47,920 nt of DNA, from positions 1 through 47,920 of the forward strand of contig NZ_JADYUM010000019.1 in NCBI RefSeq assembly GCF_021531815.1. Direction: 5' to 3'. Numbering within the stretch: position 1 is the first letter of the stretch; every line of letters starts with the position of its first letter. Both the position numbers and the translations under genes were made by a program. Shown piece by piece: positions 1 to 7,416 of this stretch. The notes under the pieces were generated by a model, which ran no database searches, had not been told where the DNA came from, and saw only the letters and a program-made list of their open reading frames with translations. Source of the DNA: Pseudoflavonifractor phocaeensis (GTDB lineage Bacteria; Bacillota; Clostridia; Oscillospirales; Oscillospiraceae).

Positions 1-1
1 C

Positions 2-1198
2 TCCCCTGCCCGTACCCTGGTGGTCTCCGCCCCCCGGCAGGAGTACCCCCGGACGGCACCTGCCCTGCCCGCCTCCGGCGGACGGCGGGCCATGAAGACG
101 GTGCTGCTCACCGGAGCCACCGGCTTCCTGGGGGCCCACATGCTCCGCGCCCTGCTGGAAAACGGCGTATCCAAGGTGCTGTGCACCATGCGGGACGGGG
201 ATGAGGCCCGGCTGATGGACACCCTGTCCTGGTACTTCGGCAGCGGCTGGACCCTGGGGCTGGGGGACCAGGTGGAGGTGTTGTCCGCCGACATCAGCCG
301 GCCCGGTCTGGGGCTGTCCCCCCGGGACTACCAGGCCCTGTCCGGGCGGGTGGACGGCGTTTGGAACTGCGCCGCCGACGTGCGCCACTACGCCGCCGAC
401 AGCGACGCCCTGCTGGCCGTCAACCTGGGCGGGACCCAGGAGCTGATCAAGCTGGCCCGGGCCGCCAACGCCCCCCTCTTCCATATGTCCACCACCAGCG
501 TGGCCGGCGACCGCCTGTCCGATGGAAACGGCTCCGCCGTCTTCACAGAACAGGACTTCGACATCGGTCAGAACTGGCGGCGGAACCTGTATGTCCGCAG
601 CAAATTTCTGGCGGAAGCCGCCGTATTTGACGCGGTCCGCTCCGGCCTCACCGCCCGGGTGTTCCGCCTGGGACGCCTGGTGGGCCGGTCCCAGGACGGC
701 ACCTTCCAGAAAAATCCCAGGACCAACGCCTTCTGGCTCACCATGCGGGGCATCCACGCCATGGGTGTCATCCCCGCCTCCATGGCCGCCGCGCCCATGG
801 AGCTGACCCCCATCGATTGGTGCGCCCAGGCGGCGGTAGCCCTGCGGGACGCGCCCCAGACCGTGTTCCACCTCCAGGGCCCCAATCCTCCCAGGGTGGA
901 GGAGGCCGCCCGGGCGGTGGTCTCCGGCCTGCAGGTGGTACCCGACGAGGAATTTGACCGGATGATGGCCGAGGCCCCGGTGGACCTCCGGGGGGACCTG
1001 CTGGCCCCCTTGCTGGACCTGTGGAACCAGCTGAAGGAGGGCCCCGCCTCCATCACAGTGGACAGCGCCCTGACCATGGAGCAGCTGGAGCGGGCCGGCC
1101 TCCGGGCGGCTGTGCCCGGTCCGGACCGTCTGCTGCGCGCCTTCCGGTTTGACCCCGCGGACCGTCTGTCCCAGGGGAGGTGGTCCCGTGGTATCTGA
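2..1198 (+). CDS. Thioester-reductase (SDR) domain, probable C-terminus of an NRPS; 5' end outside window
   Basis: The frame is open to the left edge, so this is a 3' fragment. An extended short-chain dehydrogenase begins near the ATG at 92 with the nucleotide-binding motif TGATGFLG and carries the YxxxK catalytic pair (Tyr codon 590, Lys codon 602, in YVRSK). This is the architecture of terminal R domains that release carrier-protein-bound chains by NADPH-dependent thioester reduction to an aldehyde or alcohol. The ATG at 92 has no convincing ribosome-binding site, and the residues before it look like a Pro/Ala/Arg-rich interdomain linker; both favour fusion to an upstream carrier-protein or NRPS module. 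The following acyl ligase, ACP and phosphopantetheinyl transferase agree. The stop overlaps the next gene by 11 bases. A free-standing NAD-dependent epimerase/dehydratase is the alternative. The SDR family is seen directly; the NRPS membership is inferred. Confidence 0.8.
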   Translation, partial: SPARTLVVSAPRQEYPRTAPALPASGGRRAMKTVLLTGATGFLGAHMLRALLENGVSKVLCTMRDGDEARLMDTLSWYFGSGWTLGLGDQVEVLSADISRPGLGLSPRDYQALSGRVDGVWNCAADVRHYAADSDALLAVNLGGTQELIKLARAANAPLFHMSTTSVAGDRLSDGNGSAVFTEQDFDIGQNWRRNLYVRSKFLAEAAVFDAVRSGLTARVFRLGRLVGRSQDGTFQKNPRTNAFWLTMRGIHAMGVIPASMAAAPMELTPIDWCAQAAVALRDAPQTVFHLQGPNPPRVEEAARAVVSGLQVVPDEEFDRMMAEAPVDLRGDLLAPLLDLWNQLKEGPASITVDSALTMEQLERAGLRAAVPGPDRLLRAFRFDPADRLSQGRWSRGI

Positions 1199-3095
1199 TT
1201 TTGCCGCGGCAGTCTTTCTGCTGTCTCTGTTGGGCGTGGCCGTCTTCATCTTCTGGCTGTTCCACAGCCCCAAGCAGCGCTCCCTGCTCAGCAAGCTGTA
1301 CCTGTGGCTGGTGCTGGTTTACGCCTACTGGGCCATACTGATATTGGTCATGTGGCGCACCCCGCCGGACCATCTGAAGGCCCTGGCCATTCTGGACAGC
1401 CTGACCTACCTGGGCATCGCCATTCCCGCCATCTACCTGATGATCTCCCTGGTTTTTGTTCAGGGCCGGGACCGCTTTCCGAAATGGATGCTGGTCTTTC
1501 TGGCGGTCCCCGTTCTGTCCGTTCTGGTCTCCCTGACCAATGACTGGCACCACCTGCAGTACCGGGTCTTTTCCATCGTCCGCAGCGAGATCGTCTTCGG
1601 TCCCTTTGTCCTGGTCACCGGCCTGCACAGCTACCTGTGCTTTCTCATCAGCTTCGGACTGATCTTCAACTTTGTCCGCAAAAATCCCAGCAAGCTCTAC
1701 TTCCAGCAGTGTCTGATGCTCTTTCTGGGCGGTCTGTGTCCCCTGCTGGTCAGCATTGCCGCCACCTTCTCGGGGCTGAACTTCCCCATCACCGCCACCC
1801 CTCTCAGCTTCCTTCCCCTGATCCTGTTCAACGGTATCGCCATCTACCGGCTCAATCTGCTGGACATCACCCCGGTGGCTACCCAGTACATGCTGGACTG
1901 GATCTCCGACTGCTACATGGTACTCAGCAGCAAGGGGCTGGTTCTCAATTACAACAAATCCTTCGCCGCCGTCTTTGCCTCCCGGTACGGCATCACGGAA
2001 AACCGCTACCTGAAGGACTGCGTCAAGGAGGAAGACATCTCCAAAAAGACCGCTATCTACAACATGATCACCGCTGTGGACGCCTGCCAGGACGCCCAGT
2101 CCACCATTTCCTATGAGCAGGCCGCCACCATCAACCGGGGCGGTGTGCTGCAAAAGAACTATTACGTCACCGACGTCTCTCAGCTGATCCAGAACGAAAA
2201 GCCCGTGGGCTTCGTCCTGATCTTCAAGGACATCACCCAGCTGAAAAAGAGCATGCGCCAGCTCCAGGACAGCCAGAACCGCATGATGGAGCAGGAGCGG
2301 TTCGCTTTCCTGGGCCAGATGATGGGCGGCCTGGCCCACAACCTGAAGACCCCCATCATGAGCATCTCAGGCTGTGTCTCGGCGGCAGATACCCTGGTCG
2401 ACGAGTGCCTAGCCAGTCTTTCCGACCCACGGGTCACCCCCGAAGACTACCGGGAGATCTTCGGCGAGATGCGGGACTGGTTCCAAAAGATCCAGGACTC
2501 CACCGCCTACATGTCGGACATCATCACCGCCATCAAGGGGCAGGCCACCAGCGTCAGCGCCTTTGACGACTCCCTGTTCACCATCGATGAACTGCTCAAG
2601 CGCACTACCCTGCTGATGCGCCACGAGCTCATCAGCGCCGGCTGCACCCTGGTGTCCGAGTGTAAGGACTCCCAAAACATCACCCTCCACGGCGACATCA
2701 ACAACCTGGTCCAGGTACTGGGCAATCTGGTGACCAACGCGATCTTCGCCCAAAAGCAGGTGGGCGGCGGTCCCATCACCTTGGGGCTGGAACAGGACGG
2801 ACACCAGGTCAAGCTCTACGTCAAAGACACTGGCCCGGGCATCTCCCCCACCATCCGGAACCGGCTCTTCAAAGAGATGGTCACCAGCAAGGGAGCCCAG
2901 GGCAGCGGCCTGGGCCTGTACATCTCCAACGCCGTGGTCCACGGCAAGTTCAACGGCACCATGTGGTGTGCGGACAATCCCGGCGGCGGCGCCATTTTCG
3001 GCATGACCATCCCCCTGGACCCCGCCGCCTCCCTGGACGCCGAGTCCTCTGACCTGACCGAGTCCTCCGCACTCCCCCCCATCCCCGGAATGTGA
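1188..3095 (+). CDS. 7TM-PAS sensor histidine kinase
   Basis: The GTG at 1188 is preferred because a GGGGAGG site lies 7 bases upstream; it overlaps the reductase gene, implying translational coupling. Residues about 5-235 contain seven hydrophobic segments, resembling the HisKA_7TM sensor module. A PAS-like segment follows (about 240-365), then a dimerisation/phosphoacceptor helix with AHNLKTP (His384) and a HATPase domain with an N-box (NLVTNA), DTGPGI and GSGLGL. The protein should therefore be a membrane kinase that senses a ligand through its 7TM part and autophosphorylates on His384. The next gene encodes a receiver protein and is the obvious partner. The signal is unknown; the operon product or a related lipid is a reasonable guess. 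The kinase assignment is secure, the ligand is not. Confidence 0.93.
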   Translation: MVSDFAAAVFLLSLLGVAVFIFWLFHSPKQRSLLSKLYLWLVLVYAYWAILILVMWRTPPDHLKALAILDSLTYLGIAIPAIYLMISLVFVQGRDRFPKWMLVFLAVPVLSVLVSLTNDWHHLQYRVFSIVRSEIVFGPFVLVTGLHSYLCFLISFGLIFNFVRKNPSKLYFQQCLMLFLGGLCPLLVSIAATFSGLNFPITATPLSFLPLILFNGIAIYRLNLLDITPVATQYMLDWISDCYMVLSSKGLVLNYNKSFAAVFASRYGITENRYLKDCVKEEDISKKTAIYNMITAVDACQDAQSTISYEQAATINRGGVLQKNYYVTDVSQLIQNEKPVGFVLIFKDITQLKKSMRQLQDSQNRMMEQERFAFLGQMMGGLAHNLKTPIMSISGCVSAADTLVDECLASLSDPRVTPEDYREIFGEMRDWFQKIQDSTAYMSDIITAIKGQATSVSAFDDSLFTIDELLKRTTLLMRHELISAGCTLVSECKDSQNITLHGDINNLVQVLGNLVTNAIFAQKQVGGGPITLGLEQDGHQVKLYVKDTGPGISPTIRNRLFKEMVTSKGAQGSGLGLYISNAVVHGKFNGTMWCADNPGGGAIFGMTIPLDPAASLDAESSDLTESSALPPIPGM

Positions 3096-3111
3096 AGTGA
3101 GGTAACAGCTT

Positions 3112-4671
3112 ATGAGACAGTACAGACAAAATACTGCTGAGGGCGCCTTCTCCATCCTTACCTTGGATGACGACCCCATCATGACCTCTACCATTCAGGC
3201 TTACTTCCAGCGCTCCGGTTACCGGGTGGACGTGGAAAATGATCCCCAACAGGCCATCGAACGCATCCGGCGGGGACATTACGACATTTTGCTGCTGGAC
3301 TTCCTGATGACCCCCATCTGCGGCGACCAGGTGGTGGAGCAGATCCGCCAGTTCAACCATGACATCTTCATCATCCTGCTCACCGGACACAAGAGCATGG
3401 CGCCCCCCATCAAAACGATCCGCGCTCTGGACATTCAGGGGTACTATGAAAAGAGCGACCGGTTCGACCAGTTGGAGCTGCTGGTGGAATCCTGCGTGAA
3501 ATCCATCCGGCAGATGCGTACCATCCGCAGCTATAAGGACGGGCTGTCCGCCATCATGGACTCCCTGCCCCTGATCCACGATCTACGGTCTATGGAGCAC
3601 ATCACCGACAGCATCCTGCACACCGCCTCCTCCCTGCTGCCCTGCGCCAACGTGGTCCTGACTCTGGACGCGGAGCACTACTCCCCCGCCTTCCCCAGCG
3701 AAACCGGAGCCCGTTTCTCCTCCCGGGCGGCGGGCGACGGCTTCTCCGCCCTCACCTCCCAGGAGGCGGAGGACCTGATGGCCCAGTTGGAGGGAAAAAG
3801 TTCTCTGGTCCTGGACCGGCAGCTGGTCCTCCCCCTGGTGGACGGCGAGCAGCACCAGATCGGCCTGCTGACCATCCTGCTGCGGGAGCCTCCCAAGTAT
3901 GACCAGATCCAGCTGATGGAGGTCTTTTCCCGCCAGGCTTCCTCCGCCATCTGCAACGCCCGCCTGCACGCCTTGGTCCAGGAGAAAAACCACAAGCTGG
4001 ACCAGGCCTACAGCCAGTTGCAAAGCGGCTATCTGGAGATGATCAGCACCATGCGCCGGGTGGTGGACGCCAAAGACGCCTACACCCGGGGCCACTCTGA
4101 CCGCGTCTCCTTTTACGCCCTTCAGATCGCCCGCAAGCTGGGCCGTGACCCGGCGTACTGCGAACGGGTCCGGGTGGCCGGCCTGTTCCACGACGTGGGC
4201 AAGCTGTCCATCCCCGATGACATCCTGCTGAAAAACGGGAAGCTGACCGCTCAGGAATACGACGTCATCAAGACGCATCCCCGCAACGGCGCGGAACTGC
4301 TCTCTGTCATCAGCCAGTTCCGGCCCATTCTCCCCGCCATTCTCAGCCACCATGAGCGCATCGACGGCTGCGGCTATCCCGATGGGCTCCAGGGCGAGGA
4401 TATCCCCGAGGAGGCCCGGATCATCGCCGTGGCCGACACCTTTGACGCCATGACCTCCGACCGCCAGTACCGCAAGAGCCTGAGCTTCCAGCAGGCCATG
4501 GAGGAGCTGGAGCGGTCCAAGGGCACCCAGCTGGACGCCCACATCACCGAGGTCTTTCAGTCTCTGGCCCTGGACCCTGAGTTCTGGACCAAGATGCGTG
4601 AGGAGATCCAGGACCGCGCGCCCCGGCAGGCCGTCCCCGACTTTTCATCTTCAACAGGAGGTCCGGCATGA
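3112..4671 (+). CDS. Response regulator, REC-(GAF-like)-HD-GYP, predicted c-di-GMP phosphodiesterase
   Basis: A receiver domain occupies residues about 13-130, with the acidic triad LDDD, phosphoacceptor Asp63 (LLLDFLM), the switch Thr in LLTGH and the Lys in YYEKSD. A central region (about 160-310) looks like a degenerate GAF domain. The C-terminal HD-GYP domain keeps FHDVGK (His360/Asp361), HHE (from His413) and DGCGYPDG (418-425), so metal- and substrate-binding residues appear intact. Proteins of this type hydrolyse cyclic di-GMP on activation of the receiver. There is no DNA-binding domain, so the output should be second-messenger turnover rather than direct transcription. It begins 16 bases after the kinase stop, and its own stop overlaps the ATG of the acyl ligase (ATGA), placing signalling and biosynthesis on one mRNA. 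Confidence 0.93.
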   Translation: MRQYRQNTAEGAFSILTLDDDPIMTSTIQAYFQRSGYRVDVENDPQQAIERIRRGHYDILLLDFLMTPICGDQVVEQIRQFNHDIFIILLTGHKSMAPPIKTIRALDIQGYYEKSDRFDQLELLVESCVKSIRQMRTIRSYKDGLSAIMDSLPLIHDLRSMEHITDSILHTASSLLPCANVVLTLDAEHYSPAFPSETGARFSSRAAGDGFSALTSQEAEDLMAQLEGKSSLVLDRQLVLPLVDGEQHQIGLLTILLREPPKYDQIQLMEVFSRQASSAICNARLHALVQEKNHKLDQAYSQLQSGYLEMISTMRRVVDAKDAYTRGHSDRVSFYALQIARKLGRDPAYCERVRVAGLFHDVGKLSIPDDILLKNGKLTAQEYDVIKTHPRNGAELLSVISQFRPILPAILSHHERIDGCGYPDGLQGEDIPEEARIIAVADTFDAMTSDRQYRKSLSFQQAMEELERSKGTQLDAHITEVFQSLALDPEFWTKMREEIQDRAPRQAVPDFSSSTGGPA

Positions 4672-6341
4672 AAATTCAGTCTTATAACAAAGCGGATTAC
4701 ACCGTTCCCTTTTATGACACCTTCCCCCAGTTTCTGGAAGGGATCGCCAAAACCTACGGCTCCCGTCCCGCCTTGTCCTGGTTCACCCGCCGGCAGGAGG
4801 AGAAGACCCTCACCTACCTGGAGCTGACCCAGCGGACGGCAGACCTGCGCCGCGGGCTGCTGGAGCAGGGCCTGGTCCCCGGCTCCCATGTGGCTATCCT
4901 CAGCGAAAACAGCGCCGACTGGATCATCTCCTTCCTGGCGGTGGTCTCCTGCGGCTGTGTGGCCGTCTGTGTAGACACGGAACAATCTGACAGCATCATC
5001 CGGGAGATGGTATGCCGTTCAGACGCCAAACTGCTGTTCCTCTCCTCCACCTTTCTGTCCATCTGCCTCCCCCTGCTGGACAGCGGCAGCGTGGAGCGCA
5101 TCGTCCTGATGGACGGTCCGGCCCGGGACGAGGGGGTATGCCCCATCTCCGTCCTCTATGAGCAGGGGCACGCCCTGGAGGCCGAGTCCCCTCTGCCCGC
5201 CCCCGACGTGTCCCTGGAGCAGACCGCCGAGATCGTCTTCACCTCCGGCACCACCAGCCAGTCCAAGATGGTCATGCTCAGCCAGAAGGGCGTACTGCAG
5301 AACCTGTGCGATTCCAGCATCTATGTGTGCTTCTATCAGCGGGTCTTCTGCTCCCTCCCCTTCTATCACGCTTACGGCCTGAACTCCGCCGTGCTCAACA
5401 CCTTCCTCCGGGGGGCACACCTGTATATCAACGGCGACCTGAAGACCGCCATGCGGGACCTCCACCTGTCCAAGCCCGACACCATGCTCACCGTCCCCCT
5501 GATGGTGGAGGCCATCCACAACCAGATGTGGCTGACGGTGGAGAAGGCCGGAAAGGCCAACGCCCTCAAGACTCTGATGAAAGTGGCCCGCCTGTGCCGC
5601 CAGCTCCACCTTCCGGTGAAGTTCAAGACTCTGGAGCAGCTGCGTGAGAAGGCCCTGGGTACCCTGCATCTTCTGATCTGCGGCGGCGCCCACTTGAGCC
5701 GTGAGCTGTCCGAGGAGTTCGAGCTGCTGGGCGTCCAGGTGCTCCAGGGGTACGGCATCACTGAATGCGCCCCCCTTATCTCTGTCAACTGCAACTACGC
5801 CAATAAGATCGGCTCCGTGGGCCTGCCTCTGAAGACATTGGAGCTCCGCCTGGATGACGGAGAGGTCTGCGTCCGGGGTCCCTCCGTGATGCAGGGCTAT
5901 TACAAGGATCCGGATCAGACCGCCCAGGCCCTGGAGGACGGCTGGTTCCGGACCGGCGATTTGGGTTACACCGACCAGGACGGATTCCTCTACCTCACCG
6001 GCCGGAAAAAGAACCTGATCGTCTTCAAAAACGGCAAGAAGATCTCCCCGGAAAAGCTGGAAGAGATGCTCTCCGCCATCCCCATGGTCAAAGAGGTCAT
6101 GGTCTACGGCACCGCCAACGGAGCCTTCGCCGATGATGTGAAGCTCACCGCCAGCATTTACCCCGACCCCCAGCGCTGCGAGGGGCTCAGCTCCTATGAG
6201 ATCCTGGAGCACCTGCAGCAGGAGGTGGATAAAATCAACCGGGACCTGCCCACCTACCAGCAGATCCAACTTGTGAACATCCGGGAGAAGGAGTTCAATA
6301 AGACCGGAACCAAAAAGATCAAACGGTACGACAACCAGTAA
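4668..6341 (+). CDS. Stand-alone AMP-binding acyl-CoA/acyl-ACP ligase
   Basis: This 557-residue member of the ANL adenylating superfamily has the phosphate loop TSGTTSQSK (from Thr192), the YGITECAP motif (from Tyr362), RTGDLG (428-433) and a C-terminal domain with GRKKN and the KNGKKISPEKLEE region that carries the catalytic lysine. Family members activate a carboxylic acid as acyl-AMP and transfer it to CoA or a phosphopantetheine arm. Because a discrete ACP follows 17 bases later, loading that ACP with a fatty acid to start the product is the likely role. The sequence resembles long-chain fatty acyl ligases more than NRPS A-domains; no specificity code was read. The start codon overlaps the preceding stop. 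Substrate and acceptor are inferred. Confidence 0.88.
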   Translation: MKIQSYNKADYTVPFYDTFPQFLEGIAKTYGSRPALSWFTRRQEEKTLTYLELTQRTADLRRGLLEQGLVPGSHVAILSENSADWIISFLAVVSCGCVAVCVDTEQSDSIIREMVCRSDAKLLFLSSTFLSICLPLLDSGSVERIVLMDGPARDEGVCPISVLYEQGHALEAESPLPAPDVSLEQTAEIVFTSGTTSQSKMVMLSQKGVLQNLCDSSIYVCFYQRVFCSLPFYHAYGLNSAVLNTFLRGAHLYINGDLKTAMRDLHLSKPDTMLTVPLMVEAIHNQMWLTVEKAGKANALKTLMKVARLCRQLHLPVKFKTLEQLREKALGTLHLLICGGAHLSRELSEEFELLGVQVLQGYGITECAPLISVNCNYANKIGSVGLPLKTLELRLDDGEVCVRGPSVMQGYYKDPDQTAQALEDGWFRTGDLGYTDQDGFLYLTGRKKNLIVFKNGKKISPEKLEEMLSAIPMVKEVMVYGTANGAFADDVKLTASIYPDPQRCEGLSSYEILEHLQQEVDKINRDLPTYQQIQLVNIREKEFNKTGTKKIKRYDNQ

Positions 6342-6358
6342 GGAGAGAGAGAACCACC

Positions 6359-6589
6359 ATGCTGCAGCTGATCCAGGACATCATTTACAACGTGACCGGA
6401 AAACAGGGGATCACCTACGAGACGGACTTCGTCCAGGACCTGGCCCTGAATTCCTTCGACGTCATGAACATCATCAGCGCCTTTGAGGACCATTTCGACA
6501 CCACCATCCCCACCCGGGAGGTCTGGCACCTCCACCAGGTGAAGGACGTCATCGACTACCTGGCCCAGAAGGGCTTCACCCAGCCCTGA
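6359..6589 (+). CDS. Discrete acyl carrier protein
   Basis: A 76-residue acidic helical protein with the phosphopantetheine attachment motif LNSFD (Ser32), where classical fatty-acid ACPs have DSL. The Phe after the attachment Ser and the location point to a dedicated secondary-metabolism ACP rather than the housekeeping AcpP. An AAGGAGAG site precedes the ATG. It would receive an acyl chain from the upstream ligase and hand it to the NRPS whose reductase domain opens this window. The phosphopantetheinyl transferase gene starts 2 bases after its stop. The ACP fold is confident; partner assignment is inference from position. Confidence 0.92.
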   Translation: MLQLIQDIIYNVTGKQGITYETDFVQDLALNSFDVMNIISAFEDHFDTTIPTREVWHLHQVKDVIDYLAQKGFTQP

Positions 6590-6591
6590 CC

Positions 6592-7149
6592 GTGGGCGCT
6601 GACCGCATCCCGGCGGCGATTTTCCGGGCTCCCTTCTCCGAGGGGGGGCCCGGTTCCCACGCCCTGCTGCTCCGGGCCGCGTCCCGGTACAGCGGTCTGT
6701 CCCCCGCCGCTCTGGGAGAGCTGCGGACCGGCCCCTGGGGAAAGCCCTCTTTCTCCCAGGTTCCCAGCCTCCATTTCTCCCTGACCCACAGCGGACAGTG
6801 GTGGCTGTGCGCCTTTGCCTCTGTGCCCCTTGGGCTGGACCTCCAGATCCACCGGTCCCACGCCGATCCCGGACGGTTGTCCCGGCGCTTCTTTCACCCC
6901 CGGGAGGACGCCTGGCTGGCGCAAAACCGGTATCGGGATTTTTTCGACGTGTGGTGCGCCAAGGAGAGCTGGGTCAAATACACCGGACACGGTTTTTTTG
7001 ACGACCCCGCCACCTTCTCCGTGGTGGACGAGGCGGGCAATTTCCCGGCTCTGGAGGGGGTGCGGCTGCGGCTGCTGCCCTTCGCCCCCGGGTACAGCCT
7101 GTGTCTGTGCGCCCGGGAGGAGACAGTGGTGGAATGGCACGACCTCTGA
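6592..7149 (+). CDS. Sfp-type 4'-phosphopantetheinyl transferase
   Basis: A GTG start lies 2 bases after the ACP stop. The 185-residue protein carries the family signatures: FSLTHSG, a Mg-binding GLDLQ segment, and WCAKESWVKYTG (the W-x-x-KE-x-x-x-K motif). It would transfer the phosphopantetheine arm of CoA to the carrier-protein serine of the neighbouring ACP and of any upstream NRPS carrier domain. It is shorter than B. subtilis Sfp but spans both half-domains. As last gene of the operon it makes the pathway self-sufficient for carrier activation. A terminator follows at 7212. Confidence 0.92.
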   Translation: MGADRIPAAIFRAPFSEGGPGSHALLLRAASRYSGLSPAALGELRTGPWGKPSFSQVPSLHFSLTHSGQWWLCAFASVPLGLDLQIHRSHADPGRLSRRFFHPREDAWLAQNRYRDFFDVWCAKESWVKYTGHGFFDDPATFSVVDEAGNFPALEGVRLRLLPFAPGYSLCLCAREETVVEWHDL

Positions 7150-7211
7150 GCCGCCTCTCTTGTTAAGAAGTCCGGTTTTCCATAAAGAAAATGTCAAGAG
7201 TTTTTCTCCTC

Positions 7212-7237
7212 CAGCGCCCTCAGGGGCGCTGTTTTTT
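7212..7237 (+). terminator. Intrinsic terminator of the acyl-peptide operon
   Basis: An 8-bp stem (CAGCGCCC/GGGCGCTG) with a 4-base loop is followed by a run of six T. It lies 60 bases after the phosphopantetheinyl transferase gene and separates the operon from the DUF1538 unit. Confidence 0.85.
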
Positions 7238-7345
7238 CGTCTTTTTTGCCTTTTTCATTTTTTCCTCAGGCCTGCGGACGATGTTATGTTCCGTTTTTCC
7301 CCCTTTTCTACCGCCGTTTTCTTAACACCTGGACTCTCCGTCCCT

Positions 7346-7375
7346 TTGACAGCCCCGATTTTTCTCCCATATAAT
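7346..7375 (+). promoter_or_regulatory. Sigma-A type promoter for the DUF1538/PII-like unit
   Basis: Consensus TTGACA at 7346-7351, an 18-base spacer and consensus TATAAT at 7370-7375, about 40 bases before the TTG start at 7417. Confidence 0.8.
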
Positions 7376-7416
7376 AGAATAAACATATTATATTTCCCGG
7401 GAAAGGAGGGCATCCT

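Noticed and set aside
92-1198. The reductase as a complete free-standing SDR gene starting at ATG 92
   Set aside because: No ribosome site before ATG 92 and the frame is open to the window edge with a linker-like sequence; carrier-protein genes downstream favour an NRPS C-terminus. Not fully excluded.
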